A stretch of 64,000 bases of DNA from Galeopsis tetrahit (lineage: Eukaryota; Streptophyta; Magnoliopsida; Lamiales; Lamiaceae), in contig OY776131.1 of the NCBI GenBank assembly GCA_963675135.1, positions 33,379,381 through 33,443,380 on the forward strand. Direction: 5' to 3'. The position numbers and the translations under genes are program-made. The first letter of the stretch is position 1; each line of letters begins with the position of its first letter. Shown one piece after another: positions 47,561 to 59,367 of the stretch. A model generated the notes under the pieces. That model searched no databases, was not told the origin of the DNA, and was given only the letters and a program-made list of their open reading frames with translations.

Positions 47561-49254
47561 TTTACAGGCAAGTTAATTGTATCTTCTGCTTCTATACCCC
47601 CTACTCCCCCTAGCTTTAGAGGCTGTCGTGGATAGAAACTTTAGGAATTGTTCCTAGGCATTTTCTATTCGAATCTTTATGAGCTGGTGTAAGTCTCTTT
47701 ATCTTGCAATATCTCTATCATGTTATGTTTTAGTTTCCAAAACACATTCGTTATTTCAGCACTCATTATGCGGACCCCTAACAGTTATCTCATGCAAAGA
47801 ATTTCAGGAATATCTCAAAATATCATATCTTATTAAATTCACAAACAATAAATGCAAGTCATACCTGACTCATGCCAACCGCCCTACCCCCTCTACCGAG
47901 AGGGTAAAATTACCCATCGAATTTCTCAGGGACTCGGCGTCCCTCAACTGTTCACACGTGTACTCTTATCTCTGATATACCTCAAGGTCTTGGATACTCA
48001 ACTCAAGTTTAGGGAGCTCCTAAAGGGAAACTCCTTCATTATGTTCTGGTTCAGCTTAAGAGTGACATGTAAATCTCCCGGCTTACTCGTATATCAGTCT
48101 CAAATCAATCCTGTAAAAAAACACCAAAAATGGCTTCCTACATAGGCTCTCCAGTGCTCGGATAAGCGTCATAAGCATCAATTATATAGTTCAAACATGA
48201 AATAACCAAATAATGTAAATAAAGTCTCCTTTGATCTCAAACCTGAGACCTGGACCCCCTCTAGGACCTCCTATCATGGCAAGACGATTAATTTCTCTAA
48301 TCTCCAATCTCAGAAGGGGATCAACTTGTTAACCTCTTATTTGTGGAACTCTAGGTGATCCTTGTATAACTGACCTTCCAGGGTGCAGTATTTCAGCCTT
48401 AAGGCTCGGGCCTCTCGGGACAGTGGAGTCCCTGGGTCTTTGTTCAGCTCTGTGAGGATTTCTCTCCAGTCTCCTCCAATCATCTCCATCCTTCCATCAA
48501 CTCTAGTTTTCGGACTTATTATTTCGGTTACTTAGGGCTATTGGCCCTTAAGTACTTCAAAATGCTCAAATCATGTTTCATCACTTTAAAAGGATCATAT
48601 CATGTAATATTAAAAATTCATTATCTTTTCAAAAATAAAACTTCATAGCATCGAACAAACAAATCAAATCAACTTCCACTCTAAAAATCATAAATAAAGT
48701 GGATCATGCTCAACAAATAATCTCTTCAAATGAAAATTACAATGAATATTCAATTCTCCATGTTTCATCATAAATGAGTATTTCCAGTACATGCAAGCTT
48801 CAAGGTCCTAAACGAGGACATAACTCAAGACATATCCTTGTTTAAAGATAAAAAGGTAAGAAGTAGCACTTTTCATTTTTTGATCTCAAGGACCTGAATA
48901 AGCTCAATCTATAATTTGAAATCATATCTAAAGTATAGAAACATGTCAATCATACACAATTTGAAAATAGTTATGCTAGCTTTCGTTTCCAGAACCATAG
49001 TCATCATCAATTCTCCCACATGAAGTAGTCATAGAACTCAACATATGAATCACCTACTCATGCTTCTAAGATTTCAAGTAATTCTCAATTCCAATATCAT
49101 TTATAAAACATCAACATAAATCAATCGTGTAAGCTTAAGGGGACCCTTCTTAATTCAACGGAAAAGAGTAGCCTCGTATCATATATGTCAATCTCTTAAA
49201 GACATGTTCATAATAATATCTACAAGAATTAACACTTGTACTAACCAGGGGTAC

Positions 49255-49510
49255 TAATGTACTCAGCATATCTCTGCTGGCCCTCACGGACCTGGGCTCT
49301 TAGGTCCTGGCCAATTCATGTTCATATCTCTGGTAACCCTCATGGACTGGAATACTTCATATCTCTGCCAGCCCTGGGGGACTGGAATACTCCATATCGC
49401 TGCCAGCCCTCGGGGACCTGAATACTCTATATCTCTGCCAGCCCTCGGGGACCTGAATACTCTATATCTCTGCCAGCACTCGGGGACCTGAATATCCCTC
49501 CAGAACCTCT
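49255..49510. repeat. Tandem array of about 36-bp CTCTGCCAGCCCTCGGGGAC units
   Basis: Six or so units of ATATCTCTGCCAGCCCTCGG plus GGACCTGAATACTC are present, with the first two or three more diverged (CTGCTGGCCCTCACGGACCT). They lie in the non-coding part of the LTR retroelement. Confidence 0.85.
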
Positions 49511-50253
49511 TGCGTTTTCAGCACTCCCAGAGTTCTTAAGGATTTCTGGGCTGGACCTCCTCAAAATTTCTCGAAACAAAAAGGTTAAATAACAATTTGT
49601 ACCAAGATTTAGTACGTGTTTTGTCAATATTCTAATGCTCATTCAATAAAAGGTGTATTCTCGGGCGAATCTTTCCACATATACAATACGTCTCATATTT
49701 TCGCAACATATTGATTGAAACGATTAACATCCACGCTAAACTAAATAGATTTAAATCATTCTCCACAACATCTTAGTTAAGGAGTAGTCATTTATGCAAA
49801 TCACAACATATGATAGTTTATCATGGTTCTATCTATCATAGGTAAATTATTCTTCTCACTCAAATTCATCGCATCGACGAGTCTCATTCAAGTATCAGAT
49901 TAGTATCAATCAATTAGCCAAGACAATGCATGCTACCTCATATATCACATTTTTCAACATAATAGTCAGAAAATGACTGTTGATGCAAATATTATCACAA
50001 TCACTTTTTATCAGACTACACACATGTTCTCATTATAGACTTATATTTCTTATACAAACTAATTTTTCAGAAGTACTTAACACTAGATCATCAACAAAAA
50101 CGACTTTCAAGTGATATTTCAATTTCAATTTACATAAAGAGTGCAGAGATACCTCCCTTAAGTTATCAAATACTCGAAAAGACTTGTGAGATTCCAGGTA
50201 TATGTTCACCAAACCCTCGAAAAGACTTGTGAGATTCCAAGTACATGTTCAGG

Positions 50254-50720
50254 TCATTTCTGACCTACAGCCTCAGTCGCCCTCGGGAAGGCTATAGGGA
50301 CTGGAGCGCCCTGGACAACCATCACCTTCTCCCTGGATCGTGTTATTATAACATTCAGTTGTTCAGTAGTCAATACCAGCAATTCTGAACCTGTAGCTGC
50401 TGGAGGTATCTCCCTGCTAGGTCCACTCCCGAGGGCTCCAGACATGTCACCCTCAGTAGGGATAGGAGTGTCTAGAGTCTCTTCCCTCAGAATCTGGACT
50501 TCTATTGGTGTAAGGGGCGGATTTTCCCCTGAAGGAACGAATGCGAGTCATTTTCCCGAACTTTCAACCAAATTCTTCGGAGGGGGAGGAAGGAAAATAG
50601 GTAGTGGAGTTCTTCCTCCCACTGGAATTCCAAATTCAGGTCGTATAGGGGAGGAAAATTTATTCTTTCCCTCTTTAGTAGTTCGTCTAACAAGCTCATG
50701 TTCACCTCCAATAGTTAGGA
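50254..50720 (-). pseudogene. gag-like leader region of the minus-strand LTR element
   Basis: Just downstream of the primer-binding site, minus-strand frames read MSLLDELLKRERINFPPLYD (50502-50711 frame) and then MSGALGSGPSREIPPAATGS with LTTEQLNVIITRSREKV (50254-50445). They are in different frames and short. Position and direction fit the start of gag, but no capsid or zinc-knuckle region follows. Confidence 0.4.
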
Positions 50721-50746
50721 AATAAATCTCACGTCTTAGATCTAGT

Positions 50747-50764
50747 TTCCCACAGACGGCGCCA
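50747..50764 (-). other. Primer-binding-site region of the LTR element
   Basis: The minus strand reads TGGCGCCGTCTGTGGGAA, a sequence typical of the position just inside the 5' LTR of plant Gypsy-type elements. The neighbouring LTR edge is TGATGCG (plus strand, 50767). This fixes the element's orientation. Confidence 0.65.
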
Positions 50765-51507
50765 GTTGATGCGTCGAAAAAGTACGCCTTCAGATATCAG
50801 CCGTTCCTCTACGAGCACTGCTAATCACGAATCGAATCACTCGTTTGTCTTTGGCAATCTTCACGTAAATCTCCTTGAGAGTCCAAAAATGACCTGCAAA
50901 AGCACACCGGAGGGGGGCTCCGGCGTGGAAGCTCCGACGCTCAAGTCAGATTCGATCGTAGGCGAAATCAGAGAGGAATTCCCCTGTATATCTAGGGAAA
51001 TTCCGGCGAATACAGTGGTGTTTCTTCTCAATTCAGTGTATGTTTAGTAAAAATGTATGTATATGTCAAAGAACGTAATTAAGAATATGGAAAGAACCTG
51101 CTTATATACCTGGTCCCCCTCTCAGGAGAGAGAAAGACTCTTTCTTCCTAGATTTGCTCATCCATTCCTGTAAATCCGGCCCAACCCCCTGAAGACCTGG
51201 TTTATACCCCTCACGACTTGGCCCTTCAATATACTGGCCCTATCTTCACGGGCTGACCTTTTCCTTTGACTCAACTAGGAGAAACTGGTCTATACTACGT
51301 ATTCCCTTTGGGCCTGACCTCTGGGCTCAAAGGTTATTAGGCTTCGAACATGGGCTGAAAGCCCAACTATCCTCATTCCCCTCTTTGGGCCTAGGAGTGT
51401 ACAAATCCAATCTTTAAGCCCGTTGACCTAATTGAGATTACTATAATTCATCCCGTTTCCACGTGTCGACTTTTCCAGGAGCGACATATTTATCTACATC
51501 AAGGATC

Positions 51508-53170
51508 ATGTCTTTTTTGCCACATCCTGGAGATTCTGGTGGAGATCAGGGTTCATATGATCGACATCATACTGATGAGTTGAGAGAGGATGTCACTGAT
51601 GCTCCCACCAGTAGCAGCTCTTGGGAGAAGCGCGCGAGAGGTATAGTAACGATGTCTTCTATTAAGAGGGCTCATAGCAAAGGGAAAGTAGTTAAGGTAA
51701 TTTTCTAACAATTGAACAATTGAAATTCTAATTATATTGATTGATCGTTGAACCTAATTAAATACTATGTTATTGCAGGTATTGTTCAATGAGTATGGAC
51801 AGCCCATAGGAAAAGAGAGTGAGCAGTTATCCTTCTACATTGGAGCTGCAGTCAGGAGCGTAATCCCTATCGTACTGCCTGCCAAGGACTAGCGTGACGA
51901 ACAAATGACTCCTTTGAAGGAAAGATTATGGGACGAACTGTCGGTATGTTAATTATATGCTTATTGAAAGTTATTGTATAATTACTAAATTTACTAATTT
52001 GTCATATTATATGCGTATAGACTACATTCATCGGCCTTGACCATTCCAATAAGAAGCAAATATTGTCACATGCTAGAATAATGGCCAAGAATTTTCGGGC
52101 TTGGCTGAGAAGTTAGACACTAGATCGGGACACCAGACTTTACTCGGCTAGTCCGCCTAAGGAGTATCAGTATAGCCCTATGGTGGCCCCGTACTGGGAG
52201 GAGTTTGTTAGTAGAGCTATGGATGATGATTTCCAGGTAAAATTGATCAATGTCATTTTATTCAATTCCTAATGCCCTATACTTTTCAGTGTTTATCGTA
52301 TTTCTATTACACTGTAGAGGCGAAGTCAGCAAAATCGCCAACAAGCCAAGGCGATGGAGGCTCGTTATCGTGGATCGAACAAAGGTTATGCACGCATAAG
52401 AGAAGCTATTGTGAGATCAAAATTCTAACTTTTAATTTTTTTTATATATTCACTTTTAATTTATCTAATAAAGTGACACTTTCATCACTATTGTAGAAAG
52501 AAAAAAGAAGGAAAGCGGGAGAGAGTGAGCCTCTTGTTACCCGTTTCGAGTTATTTCAGACTACAAGAAAGACTCGAGACAGGCGTATTCCCGATTCCAG
52601 TGCACAGCGTATCCTCGAAGAAGCGGTAATCTATTCATTAATTTATCTTTCAATTACAAACTATTATTTCTAAACAAATAATTAAATAATACTCCCTCCG
52701 TCCAATTTCATTATTCCCACTTTCCTTTTTTTGGTTGTCCAATTTTATTATGCTCATACCCTTTTTGGAAACAATACTATTCACACTACTTTATCTCTAC
52801 CCTCCTTTCATCACTTATTTACCCACTTTACCATTCACTTTATTCATAAACAATCATTTATTTACAAATGGACCCCACAATACCCCATCATATCCTCAAC
52901 TTATCTACTTTATGAATAAACTAATCAATATTCATTAAAACCCGTGCCCGAAGAAGTGGGCATAATAAAATTGGACGGAGGGAGTAATTTTTTGTGATTT
53001 AGGAGCGCATATCTCAGACCATGACGCCCGAGGACATCTGCAGTATCGGTATTGATTATTTGTATGGACGAGTTGTAGGTCGTCAGGAGCAACCCGACCG
53101 CTTACGGAGTTTGGGATATGGCGTGACAAAGACCTCGTTAGCGATGGCACCTGCTTTTCAAGCCATGAAT
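51508..53170 (+). pseudogene. CACTA second gene, PTTA/transposase_24-type, decayed
   Basis: Exon-like segments separated by GT-AG introns read in order: MSFLPHPGDSGGDQGSYDRH (51508-51696), VLFNEYGQPIGKESEQLSFY (from 51779), TTFIGLDHSNKKQ with KEYQYSPMVAPYWEEFV (52020-52236), RRSQQNRQQAKAMEARYRGS (52318-52409), KEKRRKAGESEP with RFELFQTTRK (52497-52627), and ERISQTMTPEDICSIGIDYL (53003-53170). This matches the arrangement of plant En/Spm PTTA proteins. In-frame stops after VLPAKD and FRAWLRS break it. A Stowaway MITE lies in one intron (52692-52984). Confidence 0.7.
52692..52984. mobile_element. Stowaway-type MITE inside the CACTA element
   Basis: The ends CTCCCTCCGTCCAATTTCAT and AAATTGGACGGAGGGAG are inverted (with ATTATTCCCACTT mirrored by AAGTGGGCATAATA). 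TA lies on both sides (52690-52691 and 52985-52986). The element is 293 bp. Confidence 0.88.
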
Positions 53171-53424
53171 ATGGTGGGTATATGGAGACTATGAGGTCTG
53201 AGAGAAAATCCAGTCACGAATTGTCGTCGAGTGGAGCAAGCTGTGATAATAGTGTCGCTGATGCTAGGTTTTCGACTGATGGTAGAGATGACTTTATTGA
53301 GGCACTTCAAAACATCTCTCAGGTATCAAAATGTGCATGTCTCGCCTTTATTTTAATTAAATACTAGTGTATTATAATTTTCTAACTAAATGTCTTATTC
53401 GAACAACCATCGACATTTTGCTAC

Positions 53425-54870
53425 CTTTATTTGGAGGATCCTACTCGGTTGGTGTCCACGGGAACGTTGCACAACAGCTCCCATCAAATGATTCATGGTT
53501 GTCCACTCACTTCTGATTTCGTGAGGGTCACGCTAGAAGTACCTGTAGACGAAGAAGTAGATTCACCCTTGCCGAAACCAGTAGATTATGTTGTCACAGT
53601 CGGAACAGCGGCCGGGCACTTCATCGAATGGCCGAGCAACTTGTTCTCTCACACCGTGAAGGTAAAATATATGTTATTAAAATTTATTATCTTATCTATC
53701 GTTCTAAATAATGTTGCAAATTGATTGTAGAAACTGACACGACAAAAGTCTAAACAAAATTCAAGAGGTGTCGTAGACAGTCGGATGGAGAGAACGAGGG
53801 ACGGGGGTATTGATACGCGCATACGTGGTTATCCATTGTCTAGAGACTTAGAGCACAACTCCGTCGTACAGAATATGGTGAGCACGATAGTGCAGTCACG
53901 TGTTTTCAATACCATCACAATTCTGATGAGTGCTCACTTTCATCAGCATTATTATGAAGAATATATCGTTTTGGACAATGTGATTGAAGTATTGAACGAC
54001 CAGTGGTTGAGTGCATCCACCATAGCCTTTTACCTCAAGTATGTGTTTATTAATTATCAGTATTTACTTTCTATACAGTTTAATTTTCTTTTTAAATTTT
54101 AATTAGCGTATATATGTTGGTTAAAGATATTTGGGTGAGGTATATCTCTCCAGAGATAACCGAGCATGTGGAATGTATTCCTTCGTCTCCCCCCAAGTGT
54201 CTTGCGTAGTGGGTGATAGGACACAGGGCATGGAAGGGATAGTCGAACATATACTGAGGTTAAGTGGGAGAGAACATCTCAGTTTTTGGCCAACAAATTT
54301 GGGGTGTGTACAATAAACATTTCGTTAAAATTTGTATGCATAATATGTTATTTGCACATTTGCAGTCAATTTTAATATTCTTAATATAATATAGGAACCA
54401 TTGGGTGTTGGTCGCCATATATATGAAGACATTAAGTGTCTTTTTTATGGACCCAGCTGTGGATGGGGTGGTTGCAAATCGTCGTGATCTCATGTCATAC
54501 ATGGAAGCGTAAGTTCATTTTTAATATTCTAATATAATGATTTGTTTTACTTTTAAAATTATGCATATTTAATCTATTTTTTTCTAATTATTATAATAAT
54601 AATAATAGTGTGATGACGATGTATCGGAGTCGCCTTCACAATCAAGGCTCAAGATCTAATTTCAATAAAGTGTGTTGGATAGATGTTAAGGTAATATAAT
54701 TTAGTAAGTTATCAAATTAATAGAAAATAATCATAATTGTAATGCGCGCGTGCTTATAATTGCTAATCATAACAGGTTCCGATGCAACGTGATGGAGACC
54801 ATTGTGAACATTTTGTATGATGTTATATTGAGGATATAATCATTTTTTATCGATTGACGATTCCTAACAC
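53425..54870 (+). pseudogene. Ulp1-like (C48) cysteine protease domain of the CACTA element, decayed
   Basis: After linker segments (LPKPVDYVVTVGTAAGHFIE; FNTITILMSAHFHQHYYEEY), the region 54395-54510 reads NHWVLVAIYMKTLSVFFMDP, with the His of NHW and the Asp of MDP at the places of the catalytic His and Asp of Ulp1-type SUMO proteases. About 54775-54820 reads VPMQRDGDHCEHFV, whose Cys sits where the catalytic Cys is expected. A stop directly after HFV and frame changes near 54170-54300 break the protein. Ulp1-like domains are known passengers in plant CACTA and MULE elements. Confidence 0.65.
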
Positions 54871-55284
54871 TGTAAGTCAATTTATCGATTTATTTAAATT
54901 ATTATTGATTGAATAAAAATTCATATATACTATATATCTAACTATATTGATTGATCGTTGTTTACAGTTTGTCTATGACCGTCCGCTCAACACTTACAAC
55001 GACAAAAGAATGGACAAATGGAAAAAAGATTAGACAGGGTACATTTACAATCGATTTTCGTATATGTATAATTAAAGTAGTATAACTTTTGGTAGCATGT
55101 AATATATTAACTTATACATTTGTGATGATATTTCATGTTTTTGGTGTATATTGGACGTAAGTTTATGTACATTTATTTATTTGATTTTTTGGTATTTGAC
55201 GTGTATATATTGTTGTGGTATATAATTAAATTTTTTGTTTTGTATAAACAGAATTTTTAAAATATAAAATAATTATTAAAAAAA

Positions 55285-55529
55285 ATACTTAGACAGCGGT
55301 TATGAACCGCGGTCCAAGTCAAAGAAAAAAAAATACATAGACAGCGGTTATGAACCGCTGTGTAAGCCCCACACTTGCAGTGCTGTTAAAAACCGTTGTC
55401 CATGTGTAAGCACTTAAACATCGGTTTTTAACAGCTGTCTAAGCTTGGACAGCTACCACTTGGAGAGCTGTTTTAAAAGCTCTCCAAGACCCTTTTTAAA
55501 AGCTCTCCAAGGCCAAATATGTATTAGTG
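55285..55529. repeat. CACTA right subterminal repeats and terminus
   Basis: Repeats ACAGCGGTTATGAACCGCGG, ACAGCGGTTATGAACCGCTG, GTGCTGTTAAAAACCGTTGT and CATCGGTTTTTAACAGCTGT precede AAAGCTCTCCAAG and the terminus TATTAGTG. They mirror the left subterminal region. Confidence 0.8.
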
Positions 55530-55890
55530 AGGCTACATGAATAATCTAGTCTTGTGGATCCTTTTTAAAAGCTCTCCAAGGCCAAATATGTATTAGTGAG
55601 GCTACATGAACAATCTAGTCTTGTGGATCGATATTTAACCGAGCACTTACTAATATTACAAGGATCCTCTTATAATTGAGAGGGGAGTATTATAAAATAT
55701 GTGTCACTAGACAAGACCACTCACATTTTAAAAGCTCTCCAAGGCCAAATATGTATTAGTGAGGCTACATGAACAATCTAGTCTTGTGGATATCGATATT
55801 TAACTGAGCACTTACTAATATTACAAGGATCCTCTTATAATTGAGAGGAGAGTATTATAAAATATGTGTCACTAGACAAGACCACTCACA
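55489..55890. repeat. Triplicated CACTA terminus plus flanking DNA
   Basis: The stretch TTTTAAAAGCTCTCCAAGGC through TATTAGTG and AGGCTACATGAAYAATCTAG occurs three times (starting at about 55489, 55559 and 55724). The second and third copies extend together through TAACYGAGCACTTACTAATA to GACAAGACCACTCACA, about 166 bp; the first is cut at CTTGTGGATC. Only the first copy is attached to the rest of the transposon. Confidence 0.9.
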
Positions 55891-56196
55891 AAGCACACCG
55901 TCTATACACGGCTCAACTTTGAAAAGACGCAAATTTGAAAGGGAAAAAATGATTGTAATTATTGTCTAGAAGAATAATATGAACAAATATGAAATGCCAT
56001 CACAAGATAAATTAGCAAAGACAGAAAATAAGATAAATTAGCAAAGACAGAAAATTGAAGGTTGCAATCATAAGAAAGATAGGTAAGTTATTTTAGTAAT
56101 TTAAACTAAATTGTCAGCTGCAGAACAGGATATAATAAAAATATTATCTAAAAAAAGGAAAGAATAAACTTAATTTATATAGTAGTAATATTGCAA
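55891..56196. other. Spacer downstream of the second SKP1-like exon
   Basis: AT-rich. The short phrase AGATAAATTAGCAAAGACAG is doubled near 56001-56050. No gene is seen. Confidence 0.55.
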
Positions 56197-56376
56197 TTAA
56201 TTAAAGTCGTAGGCCCAAGTAGTCTCCTTGCGAATCTGGTCTTCCTCTTCAGGGGTGAAGTCATTTTCAATGCTTAATTTTTTCCGAATTTCTTCTGAAC
56301 TTTTCCCCTTAATCATGTTTGCAACTGTCTGGCACGAGAGGTCCAGCAGGCTCTTGACGTGTAAGTAGTTTGCAGC
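56197..56376 (-). pseudogene. SKP1-like gene, last exon only (interrupted by Copia insertion)
   Basis: The minus strand from 56376 to 56197 encodes 59 residues starting AANYLHVKSLLDLSCQTVAN, with KSSEEIRKKLSIENDFTPEE and ending near TTWAYDFN. This is the Skp1 dimerisation domain, with a TTTCAG acceptor and the exon boundary at the same place (before AANYL) as in the intact gene at 35202. No stops or frameshifts. The first exon is not found within the window; about 115 bp upstream in the intron a Copia element of more than 7.5 kb begins, so exon 1 may lie beyond 64000. Whether the gene still works is unknown. It is called a pseudogene only because it is incomplete here. Confidence 0.75.
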
Positions 56377-56946
56377 CTGAAATTTATACCAAACAAAATA
56401 TTTGATAAAAAATTTATTGTATTCAAAACAACCACAAAATATTGGAAAATCTTATTCTCAATTGACTTTTTAGCATGTTCATTAAATTTATTGTTAGAAG
56501 TAATGCAATATTAAATTTATTGTTAGATTAAGGCGGTTATTTCTGTTAGGTAATTAGTTAGTTTGTGGCATTTCAAGTGGACATTGTATCTCTATAAATA
56601 CACCACTTAGTGCATAGATTAGAATATATCGAAAACACTTAGAATCTTTGTGAATAATCTTTGTGAATAATTTTTGTGAGTTGAATTCGTAAGAGAGAGC
56701 AAGTTGTCTTTGTGAGTAATACTTGTAATCTATACACTTTGTTCAAGTTTAGTGAAGAGAGCCTCTATCCTCCGTGAACGTAGATCAAATTGGATCGAAC
56801 CACGTAAATCCCATGTTTGTTCTCACTTGTTCATTTCATTGCGTTTTGAGGTCTTGTTTTATCATTTGGATTTGGAATAGTTTTGTGCAAATTCCATAAC
56901 AATTGGTGCCATCTGTGGGAAGCGAAAGATAAATTCAAGAATCAAG

Positions 56947-59367
56947 ATGAGTTTTGTGAAGATTAAAGTGGAGAAATTTACAGGTAAAAATGATTTTGGT
57001 TTATGGAAAGTCAAGATGAAGGCACTCTTATCTCACAATGGGCTAAAGGATGCCCTAGTTCCTCTTGACCCTGCTGCATCGGAGGTAGACAAGGCCAAGA
57101 AAGAAGAGCTGATGGAAAAGGCTCACAATATTGTCGTTATGAGTTTAGGTGATAACATTTTGAGAGAGGTGATCAAGGAAAATGATGTAGTTGTTGTGTT
57201 TGAAACGCTGGATGATCTATATTTGACACAATCTTTGTCAAATCAAATGTTCATGAAGAGGAAGCTCACTAACTACAAGATGTTCAATGAGCAATTAATT
57301 GAGTTCATGCAAGTTGTGGATGATCTTGAGAATGTGGGAGTAACCTTGGAAGATCATGAGAAATCCGTTTTACTCCTGGAAGCCTTACCACCATCTTATG
57401 ATAGCTTCAAAGATACACTACTGATTACCAAGGAGGGTAAAACCAAGTATAAAAAAGTATTGTCTATTCTCAAAACCAAGAGTCTGCATGTGGCAAACTC
57501 CACCAAGAAGGCTAAGAACCAAGGGAAGGTCTGGATGTGAAGTTCAAGAATGACAAGAAAGGGCAAGACAAGAAGAGTTATGACAAGCCAACTGATAAAG
57601 TAAAAGGGAAATTTATGGGAAAGAAGACTTGTTATAAATGCCATAAGGAAGGACATTACATTAAAGATTGTCCAGAGATGAAGAAGGCTACCGAAGCTCC
57701 CAAAGCTCCCAAAGTTGATGTAGCTGAGCCAAATTGATATGAAAGTGCAGAAGTTATGAGCATAACAGAAAGCAAGTTGTATATTGAATGGGTACTGGAT
57801 TCTGGATGTTCATTTCATATGTGTCCCACCAAATATTGGTTTCAGAACCTATAGATGGTGGATCAGTGTTGCTAAGAAATGATGAAAGTTGTATTGTAAG
57901 GGGCATTGGTACTGTGAGGTGAAGATGTTTAATGAAAGACATGTGATTCTAACCAATGTCAGATATGTTCCAAATTTGAAGAGAACCCTAATATCTCTTG
58001 GCACACTAAATGCTTTAGGGTATGAGTTCAGAGCAGAAAGTGGTTGTCTGCTGATTACCAAAGCTGATAGGATAGTGATGCAAGGGAAGAAGTCAAATGG
58101 GTTAGGTATGATAAGCTGAGTGATTATTCAAAATTAAAAGTGTTTGGATGTCAATCTTATATGCCCATATCAGACAGGATAAGCTAGAGTCAAAGGCTCA
58201 GAAATGTATATTTCTAGGCTATCTGAAAGGTGTCAAGGGCTATAGATTATGGTGCCTTGAACCAGGTCAAAAGAAGTTTGTAATCAGCTGAGATGTTGAT
58301 TTCATTGAGAAGGTAATGGTATCCTCAGAATTGAAATTCTCATGACCTTGATGGGAGAATTGCAGATGAGTCAGAAGAGAGTTCCTCAGCTGAGGTGGAG
58401 TTTTTAGGATCAGATGAGGTAGCACCGGATGAGGTGGCTGGCCTAGATGAGGTTGTCCAAGAAGAGATAGAAGGAGGTGATCCTGAAGACATCACCATGA
58501 AGGACAACCTAACTGATCTAAGGAATTATAGTCTTACTAAAGATAAGCTCAGGAGGCAGATTCATCCCCCATCTAGGTTTGGCCAGACTGATCTGGTATC
58601 ATATGCTCTGATCACAGCTGAACAGGTGGAGCATTATGAGCCAAGAAATTATAGGGAAGCTATCACTAGTCCAGAGAAAGAGCAATGGGTAACAGCCATG
58701 ACAAGGGAGTTGCAATCCTTAGAGATGAACCACACTTGGATCCTAGTAGAGAATCCAATCAACCAGAAGTTAGTCAGCTGTAGGTAGCTCTTCAATAAGA
58801 AGCTTGAAGTTGGATCTGGCGTTGCAAATGAGCACATCACATTCAAGACAAGGTTGGTAGCTAGGGGAGTCACTCAAAGGGAAGGTATTGACTTCAATGA
58901 GGTATTCTCTCCTGTTTTTAAACATTGTTCAATACGATTACTTTTGTAAAAAGTGGCTCAAGATGATCTTGAGTTACACCAGCTAGATGTCAAAAGTGCA
59001 TTCTTGCATGGTGATCTAGTTGAAACAATATACATGCACTAACCAGAAGGGTTTGTCATGCCTGAAAGTGCAAGTAAGGTATGCTTGCTTAAGAAACCAT
59101 TGTATGGGCCTAAGCAAAGTCCTAGACAATGGTATAGATAGTTGATAAGTACATGCTTTCCATTGGGTTCTTAAGAAGTAGATATGACAATTGTGTGTAT
59201 ATTGGTAAACAAGATAATCTAGAGAGCACCTATCTACTAATCTATGTAGATGATATGCTTATAACTAGTAAAAATATAAAGAGGATTACCCAGCTGAAGG
59301 ACTAGCTGAGTAACAAGTTCGAGATGAAGGATTTGGGTGAAGCAAAGAGTATATTAGGGATGGATAT
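56947..59367 (+). pseudogene. gag-pol remnant of the outer Copia (5' part)
   Basis: The gag (56947-57540) reads VEKFTGKNDFGLWKVKMKAL ... LLEALPPSYDSFKDTL. After a one-base frame shift comes a zinc knuckle CYKCHKEGHYIKDC (about 57630). Protease WVLDSGCSFHMCPTKYWF is near 57790. The GAG-pre-integrase and integrase core are missing: the sequence jumps near 58110 to KLKVFGCQSYMPIS and CIFLGYLKGVKGYRLW. Reverse transcriptase follows with FKTRLVARGVTQREGIDFNE, LDVKSAFLHGDL and YVDDML (about 59235), with many stops. Non-autonomous and decayed before the inner insertion. Confidence 0.85.

Larger units (their letters stand above)
44730..51476 (-). mobile_element. Non-autonomous LTR retroelement (Ty3/Gypsy-like), minus orientation, inserted between the CACTA genes
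   Basis: On the minus strand, TGGCGCCGTCTGTGGGAA at 50764-50747 is a typical plant retroelement primer-binding-site region. To its right is an LTR-like stretch starting TGATGCGTCG (50767) and ending near TTTTCCA (51476). To its left on the minus strand are gag-like frames, then kilobases of non-coding DNA with tandem arrays, then an ORF in the opposite direction (45239-46589). I could not find the left LTR or a clear duplication, so the outer limits are approximate and the element may be truncated. No pol domain is present. Confidence 0.5.
39786..55529 (+). mobile_element. CACTA (En/Spm) DNA transposon, about 15.7 kb, decayed and nested
   Basis: The left end CACTACTACACATTTAAATT and the inverse of the right end, CACTAATACATATTTGGCC, align, and both continue into TTGGAGAGCT. 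Subterminal repeats (GAGAGCGGTTNATAACCGCT and ACAGCGGTTATGAACCGC types) lie within about 250 bp of each end. Inside are a TNP2-type transposase region (41355-44722), an LTR-element insertion (about 44.73-51.48 kb), a PTTA-type gene region (51508-53170) and an Ulp1-like domain (53425-54870). Expected 3-bp duplications do not match (ATA on the left, AGG on the right), which fits rearrangement at the right end, where the terminus is triplicated. Confidence 0.88.
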
